Below are positions 14,429 to 21,879 of a stretch of DNA of 27,661 bases, piece after piece. Below the pieces are notes generated by a model that had not been told where the DNA came from, did no database searches, and saw nothing but the letters and a program-made list of their open reading frames with translations. The stretch comes from a virus. Numbering within the stretch: position 1 is the stretch's first letter; each line of letters opens with the position of its first letter. The position numbers and the translations under genes are program-made. Location: the IMG/VR virus record IMGVR_UViG_3300047317_000209, positions 1-27,661 of that record. One strand, written 5' to 3'.

Positions 14429-15933
14429 CAGTCCTCCTCCTCGTTCCCGTCGTTGCCCTTGCGGCGCTTGACGACCTTGCAGCGGCACTCGTTGCCGTAC
14501 TTCGCGCCGATGCAGTTCACGTAGCCGACCCCGCCCGGGTAGTCGGCGTAGGCGTCGGCCCGGTTGCGGTACAGGTGGCCGTCGTTATCGGCGCAGGGCT
14601 GGCAGGTGTCCTCGTCGTCCACGGCCACCGCCTGCCAGCGCATCGCGTTCTCAGGCTCGTCCCGGGCGAACAGCCCGGACATGGCATCAGCAAACGTGGG
14701 GTCGGGCATGGCCGGGGCGGCGGGAGCAACCGGGGCCTCGTACCGCATCGGCGGGAGGCCCACCGTCGTCAGGATGTCCTCAGGGTTCCAGCCGGCGCCG
14801 CGCATCACCGCAGCAGCAGCCGAGCGGGCCGTGAGCAGCGCTGCTTCGGCGTCTACGTCGTCCGGAACGGGGTTGTCGTAGTCGAACTCCAGGCCCTCAC
14901 CAGTCGGCCCGTACATGGGCAGCAGGCGCGTATTCAGTGCGGCTTTCATGCGCTCCAGGCGGGGCACGAGCAGCCACCGCGCAAACACGACCTCGGCGGC
15001 CTCGGCGTTGGCCCGGTTCACGTCGTCGACCGCGCCCAGCATCGGTTTGGGGAACCCGAACGCGCCGCGGATCTTCTCGTCACCGACCTGCGTCAGCTCC
15101 ACGAACTGCATGTCGCGGGCGGTGTACTTGCGGTCAACCCAAGTGATGCCGTTCTCCAGCAGCGCCACTCGGCCGGCGTTGGAGACGCCCTTGTGCTGCT
15201 CGTTCCACCGCATTTGGTGCTCGTTGAACTCGTCGTCCGACAGGCGCTTGTCGACCTGCAGGATGCCGCCGGGCTCGGCGCCGTTCAGGAACGTGTTCCG
15301 GTTCCACTCCGTGCCGTACCGCACCGAGTCCAGGTCGGTGAGGACCGTCTGCACGGGGCCCAGGCCGCGGTAGGGGTCCAGGGGGTTCGGGCGCCGCAGG
15401 AACACGACCTCGTCCAGGCCGAGCGGGATGACCTCGCCGCCCGGGCCTGTGTACTCGTAGCCGGATATGAACAGGTCCGGGTCGGGTAGGGGGCGCATAC
15501 GGTCGGGGCGGACGGGCCAGATCTCCAGCGGCACCTTGGCGCGCGGGTTGCGGGCGATGATCCACCACTGCTCGCCGGTCAGTTCCTCGTGCTGTTGCGC
15601 GGTCTCGCGGAACGCGGGGCCGGTCATGAAGCCGTTGGGTCGTTTGATCAGGTCGAGTGCGGCGTGGCGGGTGACCTCGATGCGGTCCTCTTCGAGGCCC
15701 GACGCTGCTTTGCGATACAGGTGCCATTCGACCTGCGAGTACGACGTGATGATGCGGTCGACGATGGCGAAGAGAACGCCGCTGCTGCCTTGGGCGCGCA
15801 TCTGCGCCTGCATGCCAGAGGGCCGGCCGAGGAGGCTGCCGGTGTAGCCATGGCGGGCGCCGGGAGGGGCGAAGGAGATGGGGGTCTGGTTGCGGAGAGA
15901 GGAGCCGATGACGTCGAAGAAGCTTCGTCGCAT
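14428..15933 (-). CDS. HK97-type portal protein with Cys-rich MuF-like C-terminus
   Basis: 501 residues. The body matches HK97-family portals: VLFAIVDRIITSYSQVEWHLY near residues 53-73, ALDLIKRPNGFMTGPAF, GEQWWIIARN, LGLDEVVFLRRPNPLDPYRG, NTFLNGAEPGGILQ, and GFPKPMLGAVDDVNRANAEAA. It forms the dodecameric DNA channel at one capsid vertex. Residues about 440-501 are unusual: WQAVAVDDEDTCQPCADNDG, a YADYPGG segment, and NECRCKVVKRRK. This DxxTCxxC...CRC arrangement resembles the C-terminal metal-binding part of MuF/gp7 minor head proteins, as if a remnant were fused. No separate MuF gene was seen in the window. Confidence 0.95.
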   Translation of the reverse strand: MRRSFFDVIGSSLRNQTPISFAPPGARHGYTGSLLGRPSGMQAQMRAQGSSGVLFAIVDRIITSYSQVEWHLYRKAASGLEEDRIEVTRHAALDLIKRPNGFMTGPAFRETAQQHEELTGEQWWIIARNPRAKVPLEIWPVRPDRMRPLPDPDLFISGYEYTGPGGEVIPLGLDEVVFLRRPNPLDPYRGLGPVQTVLTDLDSVRYGTEWNRNTFLNGAEPGGILQVDKRLSDDEFNEHQMRWNEQHKGVSNAGRVALLENGITWVDRKYTARDMQFVELTQVGDEKIRGAFGFPKPMLGAVDDVNRANAEAAEVVFARWLLVPRLERMKAALNTRLLPMYGPTGEGLEFDYDNPVPDDVDAEAALLTARSAAAAVMRGAGWNPEDILTTVGLPPMRYEAPVAPAAPAMPDPTFADAMSGLFARDEPENAMRWQAVAVDDEDTCQPCADNDGHLYRNRADAYADYPGGVGYVNCIGAKYGNECRCKVVKRRKGNDGNEEED

Positions 15934-15951
15934 CGGCCCCCCTTTCCCGCG

Positions 15952-16128
15952 CTACCCGTCGCTCTTGGTCCACCAGTGATGGAGGGCCACGAGGCTGATC
16001 CCGCCTGCGATTTCACCCGCACCGGTGCCGCAGATCGTCCCGACTCCAACCGACAGTAGCGCAAATCCTCCTGTCAATAGCGCGATCGACAGGAAATCCT
16101 TCAGTTTTGTGAGCGTCAGCCAGTGCAT
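15952..16128 (-). CDS. Small two-helix membrane protein between TerL and portal (58 aa)
   Basis: A short ORF starting at ATG 16128 behind GAGAGGTCATC and ending with TAG at 15952. It encodes 58 residues, MHWLTLTKLKDFLSIALL..., with two hydrophobic segments at about 13-32 (LSIALLTGGFALLSVGVG) and 36-50 (GAGEIAGGISLVALH) and a charged C-terminus WWTKSDG. Spacing to both neighbours is tight (38 bases after TerL, 18 before portal). The hairpin-like topology and size recall small holin-like or membrane accessory proteins, but no endolysin lies nearby, so function stays unknown. Confidence 0.7.
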   Translation of the reverse strand: MHWLTLTKLKDFLSIALLTGGFALLSVGVGTICGTGAGEIAGGISLVALHHWWTKSDG

Positions 16129-16166
16129 GATGACCTCTCAGTAGTGGTATGGGAGCGCGGCGTAAC

Positions 16167-17504
16167 TCAGACCCAGCGGATCCGGGGCCGGCCACCAACG
16201 TCCAACTCCGCGACCGCGTAGCGCAGGGCGTCCATCCCGTGATCGTTGACCTTCACGGGGGCTTCCTTCGGCGGCTTGTCGTTCGCCTGCTGCTGCGCTG
16301 TACCCCGGTCCCACACGTACCCGGTGATCTCTTCCTCGGTGCAGCACGGCTTCTTCGCCGCATCCAGCTCGACATCCCGCTCAACCAGAGCGCCCCGCAC
16401 CAGGAACAGGCGTGGCTTCCCGTCGCCAGCCGGCTTCAGCCGGGACTGCACAGCCTGGATTCCGTCGGACACGCCCTTGTGCGCGGCCACCGTCGACAGC
16501 CCCAGGTGGCGTTCCAGAGTGGCCCGGTCCTCCGCGTCGTGGTCACAGATGACCGCACGGGGCTTCGGCCCCCGCCAGTTGCCGTGCTCGTCCTTCAACA
16601 CCCGCAGGATGTCCTTCGCATGGTCCTCCACCAGCCGCCCGGACCGGTACAGCTCCCGCGTCAGGTACAACCGCCCGTCCGAATCCTCCAGCCAGAACTG
16701 GACGACGGTCGGGTTGGTGAACCCGAAGTCCACGCTGATCCACAGCGTGCCGCCCTCGGGCACATCCGTCGGCTCGACCACGTGGACAGCCGGGTCGAAG
16801 CTCTCGTACACCAGGCCCTCGGCGGCCACCCACTTGCCCCACCGCATCCGCTGGTACCGCGCCCCCGTGAGGCTGTCCAGGCGGGCAAGGTACGCCTGCC
16901 CGTACTCCGTCCACTCCCCACCCGAGTACAGCCGCGGATTGTCCTCGTGGGTGGAGTACAGGAGGCGACAGCGCCCCGAGTCCGCCCGCTGCTTGATGTG
17001 GTGCGTAGGCGGGCCAGGATTAGTAGCCATGATCAATTGCTGGCGGGAAATCCGCCCATTGCGAAGACGGGTGACGATCGTGTCGAGGTCTTCGGCGGTG
17101 ACCTCGATCGCCTCGTCCACGAAGCACATGTCGTATTCGGTGCTGAGGAGTCGGGTGGCCCGGTCCAGCCCGCCGACGACGATGACCGAACCGTTGGCGT
17201 ACCGGAAGGATGCTGGCTCTTGCGCGGACCCGCCGTAGAAGGACACGACCCCGGCCGTGATCGCCTCTGCCGCAACCTTCTGCCGGAAGGTGACGAGCGT
17301 AGAGGCGGCAAGAGAAGCGTGGGTCTTGCGGACGATGAGCGCGCGGACCCGTGGCGTGTTGAGGCACGTCAAGTGGACCTTCATAAGTGCGCCCACGGAT
17401 TTTCCGGTGCCGGCGGCGCCGCTCAGCAAGATCTCCGGGTCGGACGAGCGAAACAGCTCAAGCGCTGCGCCCCGAGGCTCGTACCGGACCACCGTCTCAG
17501 CCAT
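16167..17504 (-). CDS. Terminase large subunit
   Basis: 445 residues forming the packaging ATPase and nuclease. ATPase domain: Walker A GAAGTGKS at 29-36, Walker B MCFVDE at 126-131 and the coupling motif ATNPG at 160-164. Nuclease domain (RNase H-like): SVDFGFTN with Asp259, VICDHDAED with Asp321/Asp323, and VNDHGMDALRYA with Asp425. These match terminase_6-type large subunits. The start at 17504 overlaps the end of the upstream endonuclease VII-like gene by 8 bases, indicating coupled translation. Partners: the small terminase at 18342-18830 and portal downstream. Confidence 0.96.
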   Translation of the reverse strand: MAETVVRYEPRGAALELFRSSDPEILLSGAAGTGKSVGALMKVHLTCLNTPRVRALIVRKTHASLAASTLVTFRQKVAAEAITAGVVSFYGGSAQEPASFRYANGSVIVVGGLDRATRLLSTEYDMCFVDEAIEVTAEDLDTIVTRLRNGRISRQQLIMATNPGPPTHHIKQRADSGRCRLLYSTHEDNPRLYSGGEWTEYGQAYLARLDSLTGARYQRMRWGKWVAAEGLVYESFDPAVHVVEPTDVPEGGTLWISVDFGFTNPTVVQFWLEDSDGRLYLTRELYRSGRLVEDHAKDILRVLKDEHGNWRGPKPRAVICDHDAEDRATLERHLGLSTVAAHKGVSDGIQAVQSRLKPAGDGKPRLFLVRGALVERDVELDAAKKPCCTEEEITGYVWDRGTAQQQANDKPPKEAPVKVNDHGMDALRYAVAELDVGGRPRIRWV

Positions 17505-18249
17505 GGTGCCTCTCTAGGTAGGCGGCAGCAGCGCGCAGCCGGTCCGATTGATCCTCGAACTTGCCGATGCCCTGGTTGCAGTTGCTGCACAGGAGCCCCC
17601 GGATGCAGCGACCGCACGACCTCGATACGTCAGGGCAGCAGCCGTGGTCATGGTCGACTGCGAGCAGGCGTCCAGTGGAGCACGCCTGTCCGCAGATGGC
17701 GCAGCCCCCGCCTTGGGATTCGAGGAGGCGTTCGTACTGCTCCCAGGTCATGCCGTAGTTCTTGAGCCGGTGCTTGTCGCGGTTGCACTTCCGGCACTGG
17801 TACCCCAGTCCGTCGGGGTTGCGGCTGCTCCGACCAAACTCCGCTTCCGCCACCCACTGCTCACAAGTCCGGCACAGCTTGCGCCCCTCGGCGTCGCGTG
17901 TCGCGTTAGGTCGCCACGCCCGCACCGGTGTCAGAGGCTTGCCCTCGGAGCGCTGGCGGTTGTGCGGCTCGCACAGGCCATGGGCGACCGAGGTTCGCTC
18001 GCAGGTCTCGAACCCGCACTCGCTGGGGACCCTGACCATGGTCCGGAGCGGGTCGCCGTAGAGGTTCCATCGCCGGTAGTGCATGTCGCACCAGCCGCGT
18101 TTCACGGCTGGCTTGTCGCAGTCGTCGATCGAGCAGGGCTTGCGGTTCGGATCCTGTGTCCGCTGCCACTGGTTGTAGTGCCGGGTGCACCGGTCGCGGG
18201 CAATGTGCGGACGATCGCATCCGTCGACTATGCAGGTACGCTGAACCAT
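17497..18249 (-). CDS. Endonuclease VII-like nuclease with zinc repeats (250 aa)
   Basis: ATG 18249 follows GAGAGG with 7 bases spacing; longer frames upstream lack support. Residues 1-100 contain three C-x4-C-x9-C-x2-H repeats (C6/C11/C21/H24, C39/C44/C54/H57, C78/C83/C93/H96). A CXXC...CXXC ribbon follows (126-129, 152-155). The C-terminal domain, about 170-230, is a recombination endonuclease VII fold: CAICG at 183-187, AVDHDHGCC at 198-205, and IRGLLCSNCNQGIG at 217-229. T4 gp49-type enzymes resolve branched DNA before packaging; a homing endonuclease is the alternative. It lies between the two terminase genes and overlaps TerL. Confidence 0.88.
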   Translation of the reverse strand: MVQRTCIVDGCDRPHIARDRCTRHYNQWQRTQDPNRKPCSIDDCDKPAVKRGWCDMHYRRWNLYGDPLRTMVRVPSECGFETCERTSVAHGLCEPHNRQRSEGKPLTPVRAWRPNATRDAEGRKLCRTCEQWVAEAEFGRSSRNPDGLGYQCRKCNRDKHRLKNYGMTWEQYERLLESQGGGCAICGQACSTGRLLAVDHDHGCCPDVSRSCGRCIRGLLCSNCNQGIGKFEDQSDRLRAAAAYLERHHG

Positions 18250-18341
18250 GAGGACGCCTCTCACATAGGTGCTCTCCACGCCCCGGGGGTGTTCCCGCAC
18301 CCGCCGGGGTTCTGTGCCTCCAATTCTACTGTTTTTGCTGG

Positions 18342-18830
18342 TCACTTGAGGCTTTCCGGGTCTACTCCGACGATCTCGTACTTGACCCCGCCGGACATCT
18401 CCATCTTCGCCGGCTGGTCCAAACCGTGCAGCTTGCGGTACGACTCCCGGATCTGCCGCAGCTCCCGCAGCGCCGCCAGCTTCGGCCCGTCGTCGAGGAC
18501 CGGCCGGCCGTCGTCGCCGTACATGACGCGCCCGTTCGACACGGTCGGGTGATCCCGGTCGAGGACGTCCAGGGCGGCCACGTACAGCTCGTCCAGCCGC
18601 GCCGACTCCACCTGGATCAACTCCTCAGCCGGCTCCCGCAGGATCGCCCTGCGCGCCCGCTGAATGCCGCGCCAGGCGTGCCCGCGGTCGTGGTATCCGA
18701 GCGCGTCGGCGATCTGCTGGTACGTCTTACCTTCCGACCGCAGGCGCGATGCGTCGGCGTCACGTTGAACGCTTGCGTTGACGGACAAGAACCCGCCGTT
18801 GCCGTCTCGGGGCTGCTCCTCGTTGCTCAT
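18342..18830 (-). CDS. Terminase small subunit-like DNA-binding protein
   Basis: ATG 18830 follows AAAGGAGGTACAGC, a near perfect site. The 162-residue product has an N-terminal helix-turn-helix (EGKTYQQIADALGYHDRGHA at about 33-52), followed by long charged helices (AEELIQVESARLDELYVAAL, LAALRELRQIRESYRKLHGL) that would form the oligomerisation core, and a C-terminal tail KYEIVGVDPESLK that could contact TerL. The layout of HTH, coiled helices and C-terminal arm agrees with small terminases, and TerL is two genes downstream. It binds the pac/cos region to start packaging. Confidence 0.85.
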   Translation of the reverse strand: MSNEEQPRDGNGGFLSVNASVQRDADASRLRSEGKTYQQIADALGYHDRGHAWRGIQRARRAILREPAEELIQVESARLDELYVAALDVLDRDHPTVSNGRVMYGDDGRPVLDDGPKLAALRELRQIRESYRKLHGLDQPAKMEMSGGVKYEIVGVDPESLK

Positions 18831-18928
18831 GCTGTACCTCCTTTCTGCGTTCCGATCGTCGCATGCATGTCCACATCGGGGGTGATGAGGCATCAGCGGA
18901 GCCGGACGTCCCGATCGAGTGAACAGAC

Positions 18929-18959
18929 GGCCCTGGTACCCGCCACGGGTACCAGGGCC
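18929..18959 (-). terminator. Strong 13-bp hairpin between HNH and TerS genes
   Basis: GGCCCTGGTACCC pairs perfectly with GGGTACCAGGGCC across a 5-base loop. It starts 31 bases after the HNH stop and lies about 100 bases before the terminase start. The minus-strand continuation GTCTGTTCACTCG has only scattered Ts. The position suggests that it ends the HNH or early transcript before the late operon; it could instead be part of the packaging site. Confidence 0.65.
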
Positions 18960-18990
18960 GGCGCAATGACGGATGGGGCCGGATCGTGCC

Positions 18991-19635
18991 TCAGCCGATC
19001 AGTCGGAGCTGAATCTGTCCGCCGATGCCACGTCGTGAGTTGCATCCTCGGTGGGCCAGCGCAAGGTTCGACGCTTCATCGGCGCCTCCCTGCGAGGCCG
19101 GCACGAGGTGGTCCAAGGTGGCCGCATCACGGTGCTGGAAGTGGAGGCCCGGGTCGACAGGACGCTTGCAGAGATGACAGCGCCACCCGTCCCGTAGGCC
19201 GATGTCCTCTACCTTGGGCCGCGGCCCCACGATCACCGCGCCGCGTCGTGCTGCTGCTGCACGGCGATCTTTCGCCCGACGCCGGACTCGTGCACAGGCT
19301 TCACAGAACCGTCCTTCCTGGTTGCGACCGCGGGCTGTCAAGGCGCCGCAGTCGTCGCAAGGAACCGGTTGCGCAGGGGCGTCATTGAGCCGCCGGGCGT
19401 TGTTCCCCATCCGGACGCGTCCGCATTCGACTGAGCAGACACGACTCCTGGGATTGGTGAACTGGGCACCACAGTGGGCACATGAGCGCGGCTCGTACAG
19501 CTCGGGCCGGGAGTACGGCTGAGTCATTTCGCGTCTGCAGGGACGGCACACGGCATTGCCTGTTGGGAGGCTGCCGCGGCCTCTCCACATCAGGGTGCCG
19601 CATCTTGCACAGGGCATATCGGGGTGCCGTGACAT
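18991..19635 (-). CDS. HNH endonuclease adjacent to terminase
   Basis: ATG 19635 follows AAGGAGGGAACGGC; upstream frames are rejected. The 214-residue product has an N-terminal half with several zinc-knuckle pairs (C9/C12, C30/C33, C52/C55, C67/C71, C93/C96, C111/C114) and a C-terminal HNH domain at about 145-205: WRCHLCKRPV, ATLDHLVPASQGG with Asp175/His176, and SNLALAHRGCNSRRG. HNH proteins encoded next to terminase genes are established parts of cos-type packaging machines in HK97-like phages, needed for specific cos cleavage. This gene is directly upstream of TerS, so such a role is likely. Confidence 0.9.
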   Translation of the reverse strand: MSRHPDMPCARCGTLMWRGRGSLPTGNAVCRPCRREMTQPYSRPELYEPRSCAHCGAQFTNPRSRVCSVECGRVRMGNNARRLNDAPAQPVPCDDCGALTARGRNQEGRFCEACARVRRRAKDRRAAAARRGAVIVGPRPKVEDIGLRDGWRCHLCKRPVDPGLHFQHRDAATLDHLVPASQGGADEASNLALAHRGCNSRRGIGGQIQLRLIG

Positions 19636-19772
19636 GCCGTTCCCTCCTTGTTGGCGCCGAGGTCGTCTTGGCGGCGGTTCGGCTCTGAGGGTGACACCGG
19701 GGCCGGACATCGGCCCTTGCCGGTGGGGCGTCCCGTAGAGCTGTGGCAGGCCGGGGACGCCCCTTCGTCACG
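19636..19772 (-). other. Non-coding gap, candidate cos region
   Basis: 137 bases with no supported gene, lying between the early hypothetical gene and the HNH-terminase block. It holds the inverted repeat 19725-19763 and the HNH leader. In cos phages the cohesive end site is typically just upstream of the HNH/terminase genes, so this is the best candidate interval; no actual overhang sequence can be recognised by eye. Confidence 0.4.
19725..19763. repeat. 10-bp inverted repeat
   Basis: GGGGCGTCCC at 19725-19734 and GGGACGCCCC at 19754-19763 are exact reverse complements separated by 19 bases. No T-tract follows on either strand. It could be a terminator for the early transcript or a protein-binding dyad of the packaging region. 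Confidence 0.55.
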
Positions 19773-20090
19773 TCAGGGGGCGGCGCGCAGGACCGGCTGA
19801 GGCCACGTGTCGGGCAGCGGGACAACAAGGGCGGCGATCCGCTCCTCACTGGCCGCGTAGTCGCTACCGGGGTTGGCGTAGCGGTGGCCTTCGGCGTTGA
19901 GCAGGTACACGGTGTACCGGATCAGGTGGCCGCTGCTGCAGGGCTCGATGCTGAGCGTGCTGGTGTCCGGTACTTCATTCGGGTCAATCCCGTTGGCGCG
20001 GAGCCACGCGAGGAGTTCGGCCAGGCGCTGCTCATCGCGGCGGATCGTCGGCCAGATGTTGGCGTCGCTGATGATCTGAACGGGGGTCAC
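19773..20090 (-). CDS. Hypothetical protein (105 aa)
   Basis: GTG 20090 is preceded by GGAGGACTGACC and lies 2 bases after the upstream stop. The 105-residue product has a helical N-terminus (IWPTIRRDEQRLAELLAWLRANGIDPNEVP) and a strand-rich C-terminal half (LIRYTVYLLNAEGHRYANP, RIAALVVPLPDTW). No Cys cluster or membrane segment. The single-copy helix followed by sheet looks like a small DNA-module accessory protein as found in many actinophages, but I do not recognise the family. It is the last gene before the candidate cos region. Confidence 0.78.
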   Translation of the reverse strand: MTPVQIISDANIWPTIRRDEQRLAELLAWLRANGIDPNEVPDTSTLSIEPCSSGHLIRYTVYLLNAEGHRYANPGSDYAASEERIAALVVPLPDTWPQPVLRAAP

Positions 20091-20092
20091 GG

Positions 20093-20758
20093 TCAGTCCT
20101 CCGTGGGGTCGGTGCTGGGGTTGAGCCGCGCGGACAGTTTGGGTGCGAGGACGTAGGCGGGGTGGTCGTCGAGCTGGCGCCGGCGGCGGTAGACCTCGGC
20201 CACGCCGTGAATCGGGTCGACGTAGGGCAGGCGGATGCCGAGAATTTCCGCGGGCGGCCTCTCGCGGTAGCCGCGGAAGAGCCCGTCGTCGTGGGGTTCA
20301 GCGCTGTTGCAGTGCCGGCAGAGCAGGCCGCGGATGATGCCCGTCTCGTGGTCGTGGTCCTTGACGAGGCGCGGGGCGCGCATCCCGCAGACGGCGCACC
20401 GCCGGTCGTGCCAGATCGCGAAGGCCAGACGGAGGGCCGCTTCGTCGCTGTTCTGGATCCGTCGCACGAGGTCTTCGGCAGCGTCCTCTATGCCGGATCC
20501 TTCGTACTCGGCCAGGATGCGGTCCTCAGTGAGGGTCGGATCCCAGGACCAGCAGGCGGGTTCGCGGCTGTCGAGGCGGGCGGCGTGACGGCGCTCTTGC
20601 TCGGCGAACCCGGCGTCCCGGATGTCCCGCAGGTTCACGGGCAGGTGCGTGCCGCAGAGCAGCGGGTTGCCAGGGACGCCTTCGGGCCAGCGGCTGGCGG
20701 TGCCCTTGCAGGGTTTGCGGGCCTTCGTCATGCCGGTGCAGGGCGGCTCGGTGTCCAT
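20093..20758 (-). CDS. Endonuclease VII-like nuclease (221 aa)
   Basis: ATG 20758 follows AAAGGAGAACGGC. Residues 1-40 carry a small Cys/His site (C7, C17, C35, H38) within GMTKARKPCKGTASRW. A helical linker follows (AEDLVRRIQNSDEAALRLAF). The core at 121-151 is endonuclease VII-like: CAVCG, LVKDHDHETG with Asp134/His135/Asp136/His137, and IIRGLLCRHCN. This family resolves Holliday and other branched junctions during phage replication and packaging. It sits directly after the integrase gene. A second member lies between the terminase genes, with different N-terminal zinc modules, so the two are probably not recent copies. Confidence 0.88.
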   Translation of the reverse strand: MDTEPPCTGMTKARKPCKGTASRWPEGVPGNPLLCGTHLPVNLRDIRDAGFAEQERRHAARLDSREPACWSWDPTLTEDRILAEYEGSGIEDAAEDLVRRIQNSDEAALRLAFAIWHDRRCAVCGMRAPRLVKDHDHETGIIRGLLCRHCNSAEPHDDGLFRGYRERPPAEILGIRLPYVDPIHGVAEVYRRRRQLDDHPAYVLAPKLSARLNPSTDPTED

Positions 20759-20775
20759 GCCGTTCTCCTTTGGGT

Positions 20776-21828
20776 TCACAGGCCGATGTCTTCGCTGGCG
20801 GCGTCGGTCCACTTGTCGGCCTCGCGGATGTAGCCCCAGAACGCCGGGCTGTTCTCGGCGTGGCCCGATTGGGCGCGGATCTTCTCCTCGCGCTTCCCGG
20901 CAACTCTCGAGGTGGTGATGAACCCGGCCCGCATGGAGTGCCCGGTGAGGCGCACGGCGATCCCGGCGCGTTCGGCGGACCGGGCGATGACCTCCCGGCA
21001 CGCTTCGGGGGCGAGATGCCCTGTGCCGAGATGGCCCCACTTGTCGATGGCGACGAACGCGGGGCCGCTCGAGACGCCGGCGGCGGACTGCCAGGTGAGC
21101 CAGGACCGGACGGGGCAGGTGTCGGGGCTTTTGCCGTAGGCGACGACGACGTCTCGAGCGGGGCGGCCCTTGACGCTGGGGACGTGGACCTCGAGGCCCT
21201 TGCTCGAGAGGACGATGCCTTCGGCGGTGAGCGCGGCGACTTCGGCGGATCGGCCGGCGATGCCGAAGGCGAGGAGCCAGAGGGCGTGGTCGCGGAGTCC
21301 CGTGAGGCTGTCGGGGACGGCGGCGGCCATCTCGCGGAGTTGGGCGGGCGTGGCAGCGGGGGCTTTTCCTCTGCCGCGGGCGATCCGGTCGGCGTCGGCC
21401 TTGAGGGGCTTGAGGGCTTGGCGGGCGGCGACGGTGGCGGCCTTGGGGACTTCGACGCCTTGGGCTCGAGCGGTGACGGTGACGCCGGTGATGCGGCGGT
21501 CGATGGAGTTGGGTGCGGCGAGCTTGACGGTGTCGAGCCAGACGACGAACCCGACGAGGGTTCCTTTGGTGACGGCGGTGAGCGGCAGGGTGTGGCTGGT
21601 GCGGTCGGAGAGCCAGGCGTGGAACTCTGCCCAGAGGGCCCAGTCGTTGGCGTAGCCGCGTTTTGTGTTGGCGGGGCGGATCCGCTCGAGGTGTTTTTCG
21701 GCTGCCTGCTCCATGGCGTGGAGGACGGCGAGGGTCGCCGGGTCGTAGGTGGTGGGAGCGCTCGAGGAGTGCCCGGGCTCGAGCGACGGGGTGGGGGTGC
21801 GGTCGATGATGCCTGCTGATTGCGACAT
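20776..21828 (-). CDS. Tyrosine recombinase / integrase
   Basis: 350 residues from ATG 21828, nine bases after GAGGA; a TTG three codons earlier is less well spaced. N-terminal core-binding (SAM-like) domain at about 30-140 (NTKRGYANDWALWAEFHAWL). Catalytic domain at 160-350: Arg193 in AGRSAEVAAL, Lys220 in SVKGR, His297 and Arg300 in TGHSMRAGF, His323 in SGHAENS and the nucleophile Tyr333 in FWGYIREADKW. The full R-K-HXXR-H-Y set makes it likely active. It catalyses site-specific recombination between attP and attB, making the element temperate or derived from a temperate phage. The gene holds nine CTCGAG palindromes in three reading frames, unlike the rest of the window. Confidence 0.93.
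   Translation of the reverse strand: MSQSAGIIDRTPTPSLEPGHSSSAPTTYDPATLAVLHAMEQAAEKHLERIRPANTKRGYANDWALWAEFHAWLSDRTSHTLPLTAVTKGTLVGFVVWLDTVKLAAPNSIDRRITGVTVTARAQGVEVPKAATVAARQALKPLKADADRIARGRGKAPAATPAQLREMAAAVPDSLTGLRDHALWLLAFGIAGRSAEVAALTAEGIVLSSKGLEVHVPSVKGRPARDVVVAYGKSPDTCPVRSWLTWQSAAGVSSGPAFVAIDKWGHLGTGHLAPEACREVIARSAERAGIAVRLTGHSMRAGFITTSRVAGKREEKIRAQSGHAENSPAFWGYIREADKWTDAASEDIGL
20906..21783. repeat. Cluster of nine CTCGAG palindromes in the integrase gene
   Basis: CTCGAG begins at about 20906, 21068, 21153, 21190, 21203, 21465, 21685, 21761 and 21778. The copies fall in all three codon phases (for example Leu-Glu, Ser-Arg/Ser-Ser and Ala-Arg contexts), so codon preference does not explain them. 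Six more occur at about 25544, 25762, 25915, 26427, 26487 and 27527. I found none between 1 and 20900. Confidence 0.75.
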
Positions 21829-21879
21829 TCGGGTCAATCCTCACCAGTGATATGGCATGTTATCGGGGGTGGTTGGATG

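Noticed and set aside
15952-16128. Calling the 58-aa membrane protein a holin
   Set aside because: No endolysin gene is nearby and the packaging-operon location is atypical; kept as unknown membrane protein.
16149-17765. Plus-strand open frame of 538 codons across TerL
   Set aside because: Opposite-strand shadow of the terminase gene, with low-complexity Pro/Arg/Val composition and no family features.
20906-21783. CTCGAG cluster as a CRISPR-like or tandem repeat array
   Set aside because: Spacing is irregular, only six bases are shared, and the intervening sequence is ordinary integrase coding sequence.
20770-21819. Plus-strand Gly/Asp-rich 349-codon frame opposite the integrase
   Set aside because: Shadow with almost only Gly, Ala, Asp and Val; the minus-strand frame has all recombinase catalytic residues.
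20093-21844. Minus-strand 583-codon frame joining an alternative integrase frame to the endonuclease VII-like gene
   Set aside because: The first 360 residues are Arg/Pro/His shadow of the integrase; a strong ribosome site at 20758 marks the true start of the nuclease.
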